Shown here piece by piece: positions 1 to 9,772 of a DNA stretch of 42,976 bases (its first letter is position 1; every line of letters begins with the position of its first letter). The DNA comes from Nitrospirota bacterium (GTDB lineage: Bacteria > Nitrospirota > Thermodesulfovibrionia > Thermodesulfovibrionales > Dissulfurispiraceae). The stretch lies in NCBI GenBank assembly GCA_021847795.1, contig JAJZPZ010000012.1:1-42976 (forward strand), given 5' to 3'. The notes under the pieces are model-generated. The model was not told the DNA's origin. It was given only the letters and a program-made list of their open reading frames with translations, and searched no databases. A program made the position numbers and the translations under genes.

Positions 1-630
1 AAATTTACCCTGTTTCCATTTTACCATTCTGGGGATGCGGATTTCTGGGCGTGTCCTTTTTTGCACGCGGACCATGACACATTCTCTCGGAAATCTTGCG
101 TCTATTGAACAGTCGACACGTGCGGACCTGCCACTGCTATCGACACTGCCACGGTGTTAAATATCGAAAATAATCTTGCGTATGGTCAATGTCGTGCAGA
201 CTGAACAGTCCTTGGTGTAACAGCTTATAATATGTACTACATATACCTAATAGTTTCAGGCTCATGCAACTCGTCAAGAGTTCCGCCAGCACGTCGCACA
301 AATCAGAATGGGACTGAAGATGTGGGTTTCTTCCGGAATTTTAGTGTCTCCGTGAGGTTCATCGCTGAAGTAATTCATCTTTACTTTTAAGAACCCATTT
401 TCTATATTATTGAAGTAGTTCTATTGCGGATCAATATGTAAGGGCACATCAGTGGAATATTAGTCACGCTCTTATTAATGTCGTATGTTGAATATTAGTC
501 CCTAGAGAAAGTCAATAGGATCAAGTAGTAATATTGAGTCGCCCAGTTTTGTGCATTGCGGAAAGACCGTAGATCACGTTGTTAGCAGATTAACCGCCTT
601 AATTACTGGTTGAACCTGGAAGGAATAAAA
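1..630. other. Gene-poor AT-rich stretch upstream of the nuclease/ATPase operon
   Basis: I see no credible coding sequence, RNA gene or complete mobile element in these bases. Reading frames are short on both strands, and the composition is AT-rich compared with the core genes further right. The last 20 bases carry the ribosome binding site of the next gene. A promoter for that gene must lie here, but no clean -35/-10 pair stands out to me. Confidence 0.5.
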
Positions 631-1821
631 ATGACGCACGGATTAACTCTATCGGAAAAGTTCATTGCTAGTCTCTGCCAGCGAGCGTTTCTAAAATTGT
701 GGACACATCCAAATCCAAAAGGAAAAAAGGATAAGGAGCTTTGCGACTGTTTGGTAGTGTGCGGTCCCCATATCGTTATCATCTCTGTGAAAGAGAACGA
801 ATATAAAGACACAGGCGACAAAACCGGCTGGGAACGATGGCAAAAGGCCGCAATTGAGAAGTCTGTATCACAAATATGGGGTGCTGAACGTTGGCTAGAA
901 ACTGTTAATGAAATTGTTCGACATGACGGAAGAAAAGTTACTCTGCCAAATAGGGATGAACGGCAATATCACCGTGTGTCAGTCTCTCTTGGCGGTAAAG
1001 GCCACGTCCCGCTAAAATGGGGCGATTTCGGAAATGGATTTGTACATGTCTGTGATGAATATAGCGTTGGAGTTGTTTTTGGCGCTCTTGATACAATTAC
1101 GGATTTTATTGAGTATTTGACTGCCACAGAGTCTCTAATCAAATCTGGTGTACAACTCTCATTCGCCGGTGGAGGTATCGAGGATCTGTTAGCACTCTAC
1201 CTCTCACGCGGCCATTCATTTGACATTAGGCCAGACTCGCCCCATTTTGACAGGCTCATTTTGCTTGATGACATGTGGAAAGGCTTTTCTGAATCTGAAG
1301 AGTATGCCGCAATCAAAAAAGACCTCGACAATTCATATATTTGGGACAGGTTAATTGAGTTTTATGTGACTGATTTGCTTACAGACGGAATGTTCGATAT
1401 GCACAGCAAGGAAGTAACTAAAAACGAACTTGCCCTAGTAACAATGGCTCTACAGCCAAGAAGCGCCCGCGCAGTACTAGCAGAATCATTTATAGAATTT
1501 CTTGGAAACCCAGAATTAAAAGTTGCTTCTCGGGCTGTTAAAGGTTATGCGGACACAGCTTTTGTTTTCTTTATCGGTAAAAGTTCGGATAGGGAATACA
1601 GAATGAAGGAGCTTTCTCTGAGATGTTTAGTCATTCGCGGCAGGATTCCAGGTGTCATAACGGTGGTGGGTATCGCTACTGATCGGCCAGGAACATCAGA
1701 GATAGGTTACTCATCTGACATCGTATACCTCCACCTTCCCGATTGGACTACAGAAGACGAAGATAGAGTCATCGGGATTCAGAGCGACTTGGGGTACTTT
1801 AAGAATGTTCAGTGGACATAG
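631..1821 (+). CDS. Nuclease-like hypothetical protein (possible PD-(D/E)xK fold) of an accessory operon
   Basis: I do not recognise a named family. The N-terminal part has a pattern typical of restriction-endonuclease-like folds: an acidic-strand segment (KELCDCLVV, about residues 34-42) followed by a hydrophobic strand ending in SVKEN (about residues 51-55). This could supply the D...(D/E)xK active site, but that is an inference from motif shape. The rest (about 300 residues) shows no signal peptide, membrane segment or repeat. I chose ATG 631 (396 aa) because a GGAAGGA ribosome site sits 6-7 bases upstream; a TTG at 610 would add 7 residues. The gene lies directly upstream of an AAA/TOPRIM ATPase on the same strand, a context seen in phage-defence and restriction loci. 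Lower GC than the housekeeping genes fits horizontal acquisition. Confidence 0.7.
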   Translation: MTHGLTLSEKFIASLCQRAFLKLWTHPNPKGKKDKELCDCLVVCGPHIVIISVKENEYKDTGDKTGWERWQKAAIEKSVSQIWGAERWLETVNEIVRHDGRKVTLPNRDERQYHRVSVSLGGKGHVPLKWGDFGNGFVHVCDEYSVGVVFGALDTITDFIEYLTATESLIKSGVQLSFAGGGIEDLLALYLSRGHSFDIRPDSPHFDRLILLDDMWKGFSESEEYAAIKKDLDNSYIWDRLIEFYVTDLLTDGMFDMHSKEVTKNELALVTMALQPRSARAVLAESFIEFLGNPELKVASRAVKGYADTAFVFFIGKSSDREYRMKELSLRCLVIRGRIPGVITVVGIATDRPGTSEIGYSSDIVYLHLPDWTTEDEDRVIGIQSDLGYFKNVQWT

Positions 1822-1952
1822 ATACAGAAAGGACAAAAGGTCCAACAAATCGCTGGGCCTGGCCGGATAAAGTCGCGGCAGGTCAGCTCTCAGGCTTTGA
1901 GCGGCAGAGGAGGATGAATGAAAATCAAGGAAATTCGACTTACAAACTTTAA
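1812..1952 (+). CDS. Possible 46-aa protein bridging the nuclease-like and ATPase genes
   Basis: A GTG-initiated frame starts 10 bases before the end of the nuclease-like gene and runs 35 bases past the ATPase start codon. It therefore spans the whole 96-base gap between them. The central part (RWAWPDKVAAGQLSGFERQ) looks protein-like, with Trp residues and a charged helix instead of random sequence. Overlap at both ends fits translational coupling in a three-gene operon. No family is recognised, and no clear ribosome site precedes the GTG, so it could also be a chance frame. Confidence 0.35.
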   Translation: MDIDTERTKGPTNRWAWPDKVAAGQLSGFERQRRMNENQGNSTYKL

Positions 1953-2361
1953 AAGATTTACTGACGCAACCATCACTGATATCCCCGAGACAACTCGGCT
2001 GGTGATCCTTGTTGGCCCTAATGGGTGTGGCAAATCTTCTCTGATTGATGCAGCGCACATGTGGTATCGGCACCATTGGGCGCATAGCGGTAATTGGGAC
2101 GATACCTATTACAGAAAACAGATGCCTGGCATCGCGGCAACATGGCAGAACGTCGTTAATGTTATCTTCCATGATCCTCAGCCCACGACAGATGAGCAGC
2201 GCAGGAAGGCAATCTATGCCCGCTCAGCATATCGTAATGACCCGGAATTCCAGTTCGACAGCCTCTCTCGCGTTTCTCCGGCTGTTCAAGAGTTTCGAAT
2301 TAATCGTCTGATTGATAATGATCAAGCTGTAAGCCTCAATTATCGACGTCTTGTTTCATAG
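1918..2361 (+). CDS. AAA ATPase (SMC/OLD type), N-terminal half, ended by an in-frame TAG
   Basis: This is the N-terminal ATP-binding half of an SMC/OLD-type ATPase. It begins with the usual IRLTNFKRF strand, and a Walker A motif GPNGCGKSS lies at residues 33-41. Start ATG 1918 has an excellent ribosome site (AGAGGAGG) just upstream. The frame stops at TAG 2359-2361, but translation in exactly the same frame continues as GFEEVYERATPDL into the C-terminal half that holds the signature and Walker B motifs. The break is thus one nonsense codon, not a frameshift. A CAG or TGG to TAG change would explain it. As read, this 147-aa product lacks Walker B and would be inactive alone. Confidence 0.75.
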   Translation: MKIKEIRLTNFKRFTDATITDIPETTRLVILVGPNGCGKSSLIDAAHMWYRHHWAHSGNWDDTYYRKQMPGIAATWQNVVNVIFHDPQPTTDEQRRKAIYARSAYRNDPEFQFDSLSRVSPAVQEFRINRLIDNDQAVSLNYRRLVS

Positions 2362-2397
2362 GGATTCGAAGAGGTCTACGAGCGAGCTACACCTGAT

Positions 2398-3516
2398 TTG
2401 ACGATCGGCGAGTTTCGTGAGCGCTCAATTGGACAGATACGCGACGCCACCCAGCGACTGTTTCCTGGCCTTGTCCTCAATAGTCTCGGGAATCCACTTT
2501 CTGCGGGCACATTTCGATTTGACAAGGGTGACAGTAAAGCGTTCCTTTATAAGAACCTTTCGGGCGGCGAAAAGGCAGCCTTTGACCTTCTGCTCGATAT
2601 GTTGATAAAGAAAAATGAGTTCGACGATACAGTGTTTTTCATTGATGAGCCGGAGGCCCATATGTCACCGGGGCTGCAAAGCGTGCTACTGGATGAGCTA
2701 TTTTTGGCTGTGCCGGCAAACTCTCAGCTATGGTTAGCAACACACTCAATAGGGATGATGAGGCGTGCACGTGACCTAGCACAAGCCCATCTTGGCTCTG
2801 TTGTATTTCTAGATTTCGACGGTGTGAACTTTGATCTGCCTACAACACTACGCCCAATTGAACCAGGTCGGCCGTTTTGGAAGCGGGCAATGCAAGTAGC
2901 GCTTGATGATCTCGCAGGATATGTCACTCCTGAACGTGTTGTGCTATGTGAAGGAGCTCGCCTCGACGGTGGGTCTGATTTTGATGCCGAGTGCTACAAC
3001 AGCATATTTGAAACTGACTATCCCCAAGTCGTCTTTCTGGGTGCAGGCAACTCTAACGACATCCAGAACGACCCTCGCGGGGTCACGGGGCTATTAGCCG
3101 CACTAGCACCTGGAGTACGTGTAACAAGAGTTATTGATCGTGATGATCGGACGGATGAAGAAATTCAACAGTTGAGGGCTCGAAATGTACGTGTACTTTC
3201 TCGCAGGACAATAGAATCTTACCTTCTCGATGATTCTATACTTCAAGGCATATGCGAAGGCTTTGGTCAACCTGAGCTTGCACCTGAATTACTTGCGGCA
3301 AAGCAAGAGGCATTAAGAAATAGCATTGCGAATGGCGGCCCAGCAGATGATCTTAAACGACCTGCGGGAGATATCTACAATGCAGCAAAACGTCTTTTCC
3401 CGAATCGAAAGCTTGGTAGCGATAGAAGAGCTTTTATGAAGGGTATTTGTGCCCCTTTAGTTCGTCAAGGAGCGGCGATTTATGCGGAACTACAGCGGGA
3501 CATTTTTGGTGAGTGA
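2398..3516 (+). CDS. AAA ATPase C-terminal half with TOPRIM/DUF4435-like domain
   Basis: This is the C-terminal continuation of the ATPase that begins at 1918, in the same frame. It opens at 2362, and the first possible start is TTG 2398. It contains the ABC signature LSGGE, a Walker B FFIDEPEAH, a D-loop VLLDELF and an ATHS switch histidine. After these comes a TOPRIM-like region with VVLCEG and VIDRDDR acidic motifs, then RRTIESYLLDD, which resembles DUF4435 proteins. ATPase plus TOPRIM nuclease is the layout of OLD/GajA proteins and of the PARIS AriA/AriB pair, so a defence role is plausible but inferred. Its stop lies 2 bases before an IS remnant at 3519. Without the N-terminal Walker A half it could not bind ATP; stop-codon readthrough or a sequencing error would restore a roughly 532-residue protein. 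Confidence 0.75.
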   Translation: MTIGEFRERSIGQIRDATQRLFPGLVLNSLGNPLSAGTFRFDKGDSKAFLYKNLSGGEKAAFDLLLDMLIKKNEFDDTVFFIDEPEAHMSPGLQSVLLDELFLAVPANSQLWLATHSIGMMRRARDLAQAHLGSVVFLDFDGVNFDLPTTLRPIEPGRPFWKRAMQVALDDLAGYVTPERVVLCEGARLDGGSDFDAECYNSIFETDYPQVVFLGAGNSNDIQNDPRGVTGLLAALAPGVRVTRVIDRDDRTDEEIQQLRARNVRVLSRRTIESYLLDDSILQGICEGFGQPELAPELLAAKQEALRNSIANGGPADDLKRPAGDIYNAAKRLFPNRKLGSDRRAFMKGICAPLVRQGAAIYAELQRDIFGE

Positions 3517-3518
3517 CT

Positions 3519-3579
3519 CGTAAGCTTCCCCATTAGGTTGACAGTTGTAAAGTAGAGGTTCCGGCATTTTGCTCCATAT
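3519..3579 (-). repeat. Right-end remnant of an older, inverted copy of the IS
   Basis: These 61 bases are the exact reverse complement of 4723-4783, the right end of the intact IS next door, including the last codons of its transposase. They begin with the terminal CGTAAGCTTCCC and end in ATAT, where the intact copy has inserted. With 4788-4798 they make up what is left of the earlier element. Perfect identity means both copies are recent. Confidence 0.9.
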
Positions 3580-3654
3580 CGTAAGCTTCCCTAAAAAGTA
3601 GACAGCAGACAAGTAGAGCTTTCTGGCAAAATAAACGACCAGGAGGTTCTAGGG

Positions 3655-3921
3655 ATGAAGAAGGGAAGATTCACCGAAACACAGATCGTGACGATCCTCA
3701 AAGAAGCAGACAGCGGGATGTCTGTGAAGGATATCTGCCGCAAGTACGAGATCAGCGATGCGACCTACTACAACTGGAAATCGAAGTATGGCGGCATGGA
3801 AGCATCCGATCTGAAGAAGATGAAAGAGCTTGAGCAGGAACTGAGCCAGATGAAACGCATGTATGCGGATATGGCTCTTGAGAACAGGGCATTAAAGGAT
3901 CTGCTCGGAAAAAAATCGTAA
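3655..3921 (+). CDS. IS3-family transposase OrfA
   Basis: This 88-aa protein is the DNA-binding subunit. An N-terminal helix-turn-helix (TETQIVTILKEADSG to ATYYNWKSKYGG, residues 6-42) is followed by a leucine-zipper-like coiled coil (residues 44-82). Start ATG 3655 is preceded by an AGGAGG-like ribosome site. The sequence is of the IS407/IS2-like HTH_Tnp_1 type. Its C-terminus overlaps the A-rich slippery site that lets some ribosomes shift into orfB and make the OrfAB transposase. Confidence 0.92.
   Translation: MKKGRFTETQIVTILKEADSGMSVKDICRKYEISDATYYNWKSKYGGMEASDLKKMKELEQELSQMKRMYADMALENRALKDLLGKKS
3909..3915 (+). promoter_or_regulatory. -1 programmed frameshift site (A AAA AAA) of the IS
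   Basis: Seven adenines sit in the orfA frame as GGA AAA AAA, the standard A_AAA_AAA slippery heptamer, five codons before the orfA stop. Slipping back one base enters the orfB frame, which is open from here (KKIVRPSDKREAVRYLVVEH), giving the OrfAB fusion transposase usual in IS3 elements. Confidence 0.8.
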
Positions 3922-3944
3922 GGCCGTCTGACAAACGCGAGGCA

Positions 3945-4769
3945 GTGCGGTATTTGGTTGTTGAGCATCGTCTGTCAGTGCAGAGGAGCTGCAAGTGCAT
4001 CGGGTTATCCCGAGCGGCCTATTACAACAGCATGAAAGCAGAGCTTAACCGGGATGCCGAGGTTATCGCGGCAATCAATGCAGTATTGGAGAGGCATCCC
4101 CGGTGGGGCTTCTGGAAGTGCTATAAAGCGCTCAGGAAGAAGAAGTATCACTGGAATCATAAGCGAGTGTATAGGGTGTACTGTCAGATGAGGCTGAATC
4201 AGAAGCGTCGGGCAAAGAGGAAGCTGCCCAAGAGACTACGGCAGCCCCTAATGGTGCCACAGAGGCCGAACCACGTATGGTCGGCTGATTTCGTAAGCGA
4301 TGCATTGTATGCGGGGAACCGCTTCAGGACCTTTAATGTGATCGACGACTTTAACCGGGAGGTCGTGGCTATTGAGATTGATACCTCTCTAACGGCCAAG
4401 AGGCTGATTAGGGTGTTTGAGCGACTGCAGCTGACCCGTGGGCTGCCTGATGTGCTTCGGGTCGATAACGGCCCTGAGTTTTTGAGCAGTGAGTTTGTGA
4501 CATGGGCTGAATCAGTGGGGATGCTGATTCAGTATATTCAGCCCGGGGAACCGAATCAGAATGCGTATATTGAGAGGTTCAATCGGACGTACCGGGAAGA
4601 GGTGCTTAACCTGTACCTGTTTGAGAGCCTAGCGGAGGTGCGGGAAACGACGTACTGGTGGATGATCGACTATAACGAGGATAGGCCCCATGATGCTCTG
4701 GGCGATTTGACACCGGCAGAATATATGGAGCAAAATGCCGGAACCTCTACTTTACAACTGTCAACCTAA
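3945..4769 (+). CDS. IS3-family transposase OrfB (DDE catalytic domain)
   Basis: This is the catalytic part of the transposase. It has an HTH_21-like N-terminal region (RWGFWKCYKALRKKKYHWNH) and an RNase H-like integrase core with the three acidic residues in WSADFVSD, LRVDNGPEF and NAYIERFNRTYREE. The GTG 3945 start is formal: the frame is open from the slippery site at 3909, and the functional product is OrfAB made by -1 frameshifting. The stop codon lies inside the right terminal repeat, 14 bases from the element end. There are no internal stops. Confidence 0.92.
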   Translation: MRYLVVEHRLSVQRSCKCIGLSRAAYYNSMKAELNRDAEVIAAINAVLERHPRWGFWKCYKALRKKKYHWNHKRVYRVYCQMRLNQKRRAKRKLPKRLRQPLMVPQRPNHVWSADFVSDALYAGNRFRTFNVIDDFNREVVAIEIDTSLTAKRLIRVFERLQLTRGLPDVLRVDNGPEFLSSEFVTWAESVGMLIQYIQPGEPNQNAYIERFNRTYREEVLNLYLFESLAEVRETTYWWMIDYNEDRPHDALGDLTPAEYMEQNAGTSTLQLST

Positions 4770-4783
4770 TGGGGAAGCTTACG

Positions 4784-4798
4784 ATATATTCTGCCGGT
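4784..4798 (-). repeat. Second part of the older inverted IS copy
   Basis: These 15 bases equal the reverse complement of 4712-4726 inside orfB. They are the expected continuation of the older copy at the other side of the ATAT target duplication. Identity stops at 4798, where the REP-associated element begins, so the older IS was truncated at that boundary. Confidence 0.85.
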
Positions 4799-4799
4799 T

Positions 4800-5556
4800 C
4801 CGAATTCCGGAATTCCGGGGACACTTTACTTAATTACGACGATAAAATCCCGTTAAAAAGTATTATCCGTATATGGCGAGAGTTGCACGGGTGGTAGCGC
4901 CAGCTATCCCTCATCATATCACTCAACGCGGAAACCGCAGGCAAAAGACCTTTTTCTGCGCCGATGATTACCGTTCGTATATTCACTTAATGGCTGAATG
5001 GTGTGGCCGATGCGAGGTGGAAGTCTGGGCATATTGTTTGATGCCGAATCATATTCATATGATCGCGCGTCCTGATTCTGAGGATGGGTTACGTCGTGCA
5101 ATCGGGGAGGCACACCGCAGATATACTCGACAGATCAATTTTCGTGAAGGCTGGCGAGGGCATCTGTGGCAAGGGCGGTTTAGCTCTTTTCCCCTGGATG
5201 AAACCTATTTATTGGCAGCAGCACGGTATGTGGAGCTTAATCCAGTGAGGGCACAACTCGCTGGAAAGGCGGAGGATTATCCCTGGAGCAGTGCCGCTGC
5301 ACACCTGGCAGGACAGGATGACCAGCTTGCGAAGGTTTCGCCACTCCTAGAAATAGTTGGAGACTGGCGGCTTTTTCTGCTAGGGGAATCTGAAGACAAA
5401 ATGACAAAAAAGATTCGTTATCATGAGCATACCGGGCGTCCTCTTGGCGGCAAAGAATTCATAGACAAGCTTGAAAAAGCTCTAAACCGCTCTCTCCACC
5501 GTCAGAAGCCAGGGCCGAAAAAGAAGGGAGATAAGTAAGGCGTCCCCGGAATTCGG
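4800..5556 (+). mobile_element. REP-associated tyrosine transposase element with palindromic ends
   Basis: A Y1 transposase gene is bracketed by related inverted sequences: GAATTCCGGGGAC at 4810-4822 and its inverse GTCCCCGGAATTC at 5542-5554. The left end has an extra CCGAATTCCGG palindrome before it. After the left palindrome comes ACACTTTACTTAATTAC, a flank often found beside such transposases. The element directly abuts the truncated old IS copy at 4798. Confidence 0.7.
4873..5538 (+). CDS. REP-associated tyrosine transposase (Y1/HUH, IS200-like)
   Basis: This 221-aa single-strand transposase of the TnpA_REP type contains HHITQRGNRRQ near the N-terminus and the metal-binding HUH motif in CLMPNHIHMI (His60 and His62). 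A downstream helix, DETYLLAAARYVELNP, holds candidate catalytic Tyr residues. The C-terminus is basic (KPGPKKKGDK). These proteins nick and join at imperfect palindromes, and the flanking CCGG-rich palindromes are the likely substrates. The gene appears intact. Two other members of the family, different in sequence, occur at 31.5 and 42.3 kb. Confidence 0.9.
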   Translation: MARVARVVAPAIPHHITQRGNRRQKTFFCADDYRSYIHLMAEWCGRCEVEVWAYCLMPNHIHMIARPDSEDGLRRAIGEAHRRYTRQINFREGWRGHLWQGRFSSFPLDETYLLAAARYVELNPVRAQLAGKAEDYPWSSAAAHLAGQDDQLAKVSPLLEIVGDWRLFLLGESEDKMTKKIRYHEHTGRPLGGKEFIDKLEKALNRSLHRQKPGPKKKGDK

Positions 5557-5575
5557 CTTTATAAATTCCTTGCCC

Positions 5576-5884
5576 TCAGCATGATGTAGCACATTCCGAA
5601 GAAAAAGGGCGTATTGCGGCAACTTCCTTACTCTTCTGTCTCGCTACTTCCTCAAGATCATAGAGCGTCTGCAGGTTCATCCAGAATTCAGGGCCGGTGC
5701 CGAGAAATTTTCCGATCTTGAGTGCGGTTTCAGCGGTGATGCCCCGCTCTCCCCTGATGATCTGGCCTATCCGGGTCTGGGAAAGCCCTGTTTCCTTTGC
5801 AATGCGATAAACAGTGATTCCCATGGGGTCGAGAAACTCTTCTTTTAATACTTCTCCCGGATGGATATTTTTTAAATGTCTCAT
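5576..5884 (-). CDS. higA: HigA-type antitoxin, XRE-family HTH
   Basis: This 102-aa protein has the HigA signature: HPGEVLKEEFLDPMGI, an HTH (YRIAKETGLSQTRIGQIIRGERGI) and GTGPEFWMNLQTLYDLEEV. It binds and neutralises the HigB toxin encoded 11 bases upstream and represses the shared promoter. The C-terminal tail SSECATSC is unusual and close to the end of the neighbouring transposase element, so the last residues may have been altered by that insertion. Confidence 0.9.
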   Translation of the reverse strand: MRHLKNIHPGEVLKEEFLDPMGITVYRIAKETGLSQTRIGQIIRGERGITAETALKIGKFLGTGPEFWMNLQTLYDLEEVARQKSKEVAAIRPFSSECATSC

Positions 5885-5895
5885 TATGTCACCTC

Positions 5896-6183
5896 TTAAT
5901 GGTAATCGGTTATCTCTACATCATGGGCAGCGCTGCCCTGCCATCGAAAGCAGATCCGCCACTGGTCATTAATCCTGATGCTCCACTGTCCCTCCCTATC
6001 TGCATGCAGCCGTTCAAGGCAGTTCTTTGGAGGGATTCTCAGTACATCCAGGGTCATAGCGGCAGCAATCATCCTTAGTTTGCGCCGCGCCAGGTTATGT
6101 AGGTTTGTAGGCAGCTTAATCTTTTTTGAAAAGCTCCCCTGCCACACGAGCTGTGTTTCATCATCCTTAAACGATGCTATCAC
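5896..6183 (-). CDS. higB: HigB-type mRNA interferase toxin (RelE/ParE superfamily)
   Basis: This 95-aa toxin of the RelE-like fold carries the HigB hallmarks RKLRMIAAAMTLDVLRIPP, LERLHADREGQWSIRINDQWRICFRW and a C-terminal VEITDYH. HigB enzymes cut mRNA on the ribosome. The gene starts at GTG 6183, precedes higA as is usual for higBA, and sits behind a promoter with a perfect TTGACA. The length is normal and the gene appears intact. Confidence 0.9.
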   Translation of the reverse strand: MIASFKDDETQLVWQGSFSKKIKLPTNLHNLARRKLRMIAAAMTLDVLRIPPKNCLERLHADREGQWSIRINDQWRICFRWQGSAAHDVEITDYH

Positions 6184-6187
6184 ACAT

Positions 6188-6218
6188 TGATACTATCACT
6201 AGCAGGTATTATTGTCAA
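6188..6218 (-). promoter_or_regulatory. higBA promoter with overlapping palindromic operator
   Basis: On the minus strand, TTGACA (6218-6213), a 17-base spacer and TAGTAT (6195-6190) form a sigma-70 type promoter just upstream of higB. A perfect palindrome TGATACTATCA (6188-6198) covers the -10 box and is a good candidate operator for HigA autorepression. The assignment of HigA as its ligand is inferred. Confidence 0.65.
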
Positions 6219-6284
6219 GGCAGAGGCAGCGAAAGACTTTCTTTTTTGATAAATCAGAAATCGAATCAAAAATCGAGTAGGCGA

Positions 6285-6302
6285 GGGGGCCTCACGGCCC
6301 CC
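6285..6302. repeat. GC-rich hairpin GGGGGCC/GGCCCCC
   Basis: Seven perfect pairs with a 4-base TCAC loop lie in an otherwise gene-free interval (6219-6478). There is no flanking T-tract on either strand, so it is not a typical intrinsic terminator. I cannot assign it to a known element. Confidence 0.5.
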
Positions 6303-6478
6303 CACGGGGCACAGGGGTCGGACCAAGCGAATACATTGATCATCAATGGTTATCGCCTGAAAAAGAAAAGTTTTATCGTCTTAAACTGTCACTTCTATGC
6401 CTAGAAACAAGGCTCTTACTGACACCGATAATTCCTTAAAGGACACTATGCCGGGGAAAAGCTGTCTCTCGTAAAGAC

Positions 6479-7036
6479 TCAAGGTGTTTGAGTACCGGAG
6501 TCTTTTCTGCAGGGCTTTCGTCTGGAACGGAAATAACGAGCTGCCATGGGCACGACGATCATAGCGCCGAGAACTACCCAGATTGTAGTGTTTGGGTCAC
6601 GAAAGTACCTGTTCAGGCGCAGGGTCGTGAGCGCGATGACAGCATAGTAAAGCATATCGCCGGCAATAGCAAAGGCCCAGCCCATCAGGAATCCATGACC
6701 CGCAGCAAGGGCCGAGGTCCGTCCTGTCATCGGGTCCACGCCAAAGGAGATCATGAGGAGAGTAAGGGGGCCTGCACCGGGGCCGCTGAAATGGGCCGCG
6801 CTGCGGGCCATTGCAATTTTCAGCGACGTACTGAGGCGGTTTAGAAAAGGGACTTTTCTTCCCACCGATGCGAGAAGTCGCAGGACCGGCTCAAATGCGA
6901 ATGCCAGGATCACATCTGAAACAAAGTAAAGCACAGCGGTAATTGGCCAGGCCAGGCCCTTGCTCCGGGCGAGCAACACGCCGGCTGGAATACCGCCCCC
7001 GACAGGGAGAAGGAAGAGCATCAACACTGCGATCAT
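6479..7036 (-). CDS. Multi-pass membrane protein of unknown function
   Basis: This 185-aa hydrophobic protein has about four to five predicted membrane segments (residues 1-23, 28-50, 90-110, 112-140 and 150-165) and a basic C-terminal tail (RSRRKP). Glycine/proline-rich GGGIPAG near the start and SGPGAGPLTLL in the middle might line a substrate path, but I do not recognise a family with confidence. The small multidrug export-like group is one possibility. It lies between the higBA locus and gyrB on the gyrB strand, separated from gyrB by an intrinsic terminator. Confidence 0.65.
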   Translation of the reverse strand: MIAVLMLFLLPVGGGIPAGVLLARSKGLAWPITAVLYFVSDVILAFAFEPVLRLLASVGRKVPFLNRLSTSLKIAMARSAAHFSGPGAGPLTLLMISFGVDPMTGRTSALAAGHGFLMGWAFAIAGDMLYYAVIALTTLRLNRYFRDPNTTIWVVLGAMIVVPMAARYFRSRRKPCRKDSGTQTP

Positions 7037-7207
7037 GATGGCTATTAACCGGACCAGGCGCCTGTGCCTGAGTCTAAGTTGAGCGCTTGGTGGTTATCCG
7101 GCATGGGCGTGAACTTGTGCGGTGAAAGTCCCTTGCATGAAAAATAAAAGATGTTCATGAATATGGATAGTAACAAAAGAGCCGGCCGAAGGCAAGGTGC
7201 ATGTCGG

Positions 7208-7242
7208 AAAAAAGGGGCTATCTCCATTTCTGAAGGTAGCCC
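7208..7242 (-). terminator. Intrinsic terminator of gyrB
   Basis: On the minus strand, GGGCTA pairs with TAGCCC about 38 bases after the gyrB stop and is followed by a run of six T. This fits a Rho-independent terminator ending the dnaA-dnaN-gyrB cluster. Confidence 0.65.
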
Positions 7243-7279
7243 TTGTTTTCACTTTATGCGCCATCCCACAGCTATCGCC

Positions 7280-9697
<2,418 letters not shown>

Positions 9698-9772
9698 TTA
9701 AAAATTGCAATGAGCAGCGGGCGGGTGGAGAAAAGTTTCTCCTCTCTCCTCACCGGTCCCCCATCACAGTAA

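Larger units (their letters stand above)
3580..4783 (+). mobile_element. IS3-family (IS407-like) insertion sequence, 1204 bp
   Basis: The element has terminal inverted repeats starting CGTAAGCTTCCC at 3580 and ending GGGAAGCTTACG at 4783. A 4-bp duplication ATAT flanks it (3576-3579 and 4784-4787); 4 bp is the usual duplication for the IS407 group. It encodes orfA and orfB in overlapping frames with a -1 slippery site. ATAT is palindromic, so the IR edge could also be placed outside it, but the partial copy at 3519 lacks ATAT before CGTAAGC, which supports the edge given. It looks intact and potentially active. Confidence 0.88.

Noticed and set aside
3576-3579. ATAT as part of the IS inverted repeat instead of a target duplication
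   Set aside because: ATAT is palindromic so both fit, but the older copy at 3519 lacks ATAT outside CGTAAGC, favouring a 4-bp duplication.
7095-7140. GTGCGGTGAAAGTCCC, reminiscent of a group II intron segment
   Set aside because: No intron domain V hairpin, no reverse transcriptase and no further structure nearby; too short to support.
9727-9743. GGAGAAA/TTTCTCC hairpin between dnaN and gyrB
   Set aside because: Small loop and no T-tract on the transcribed strand; not a convincing terminator or regulatory site.
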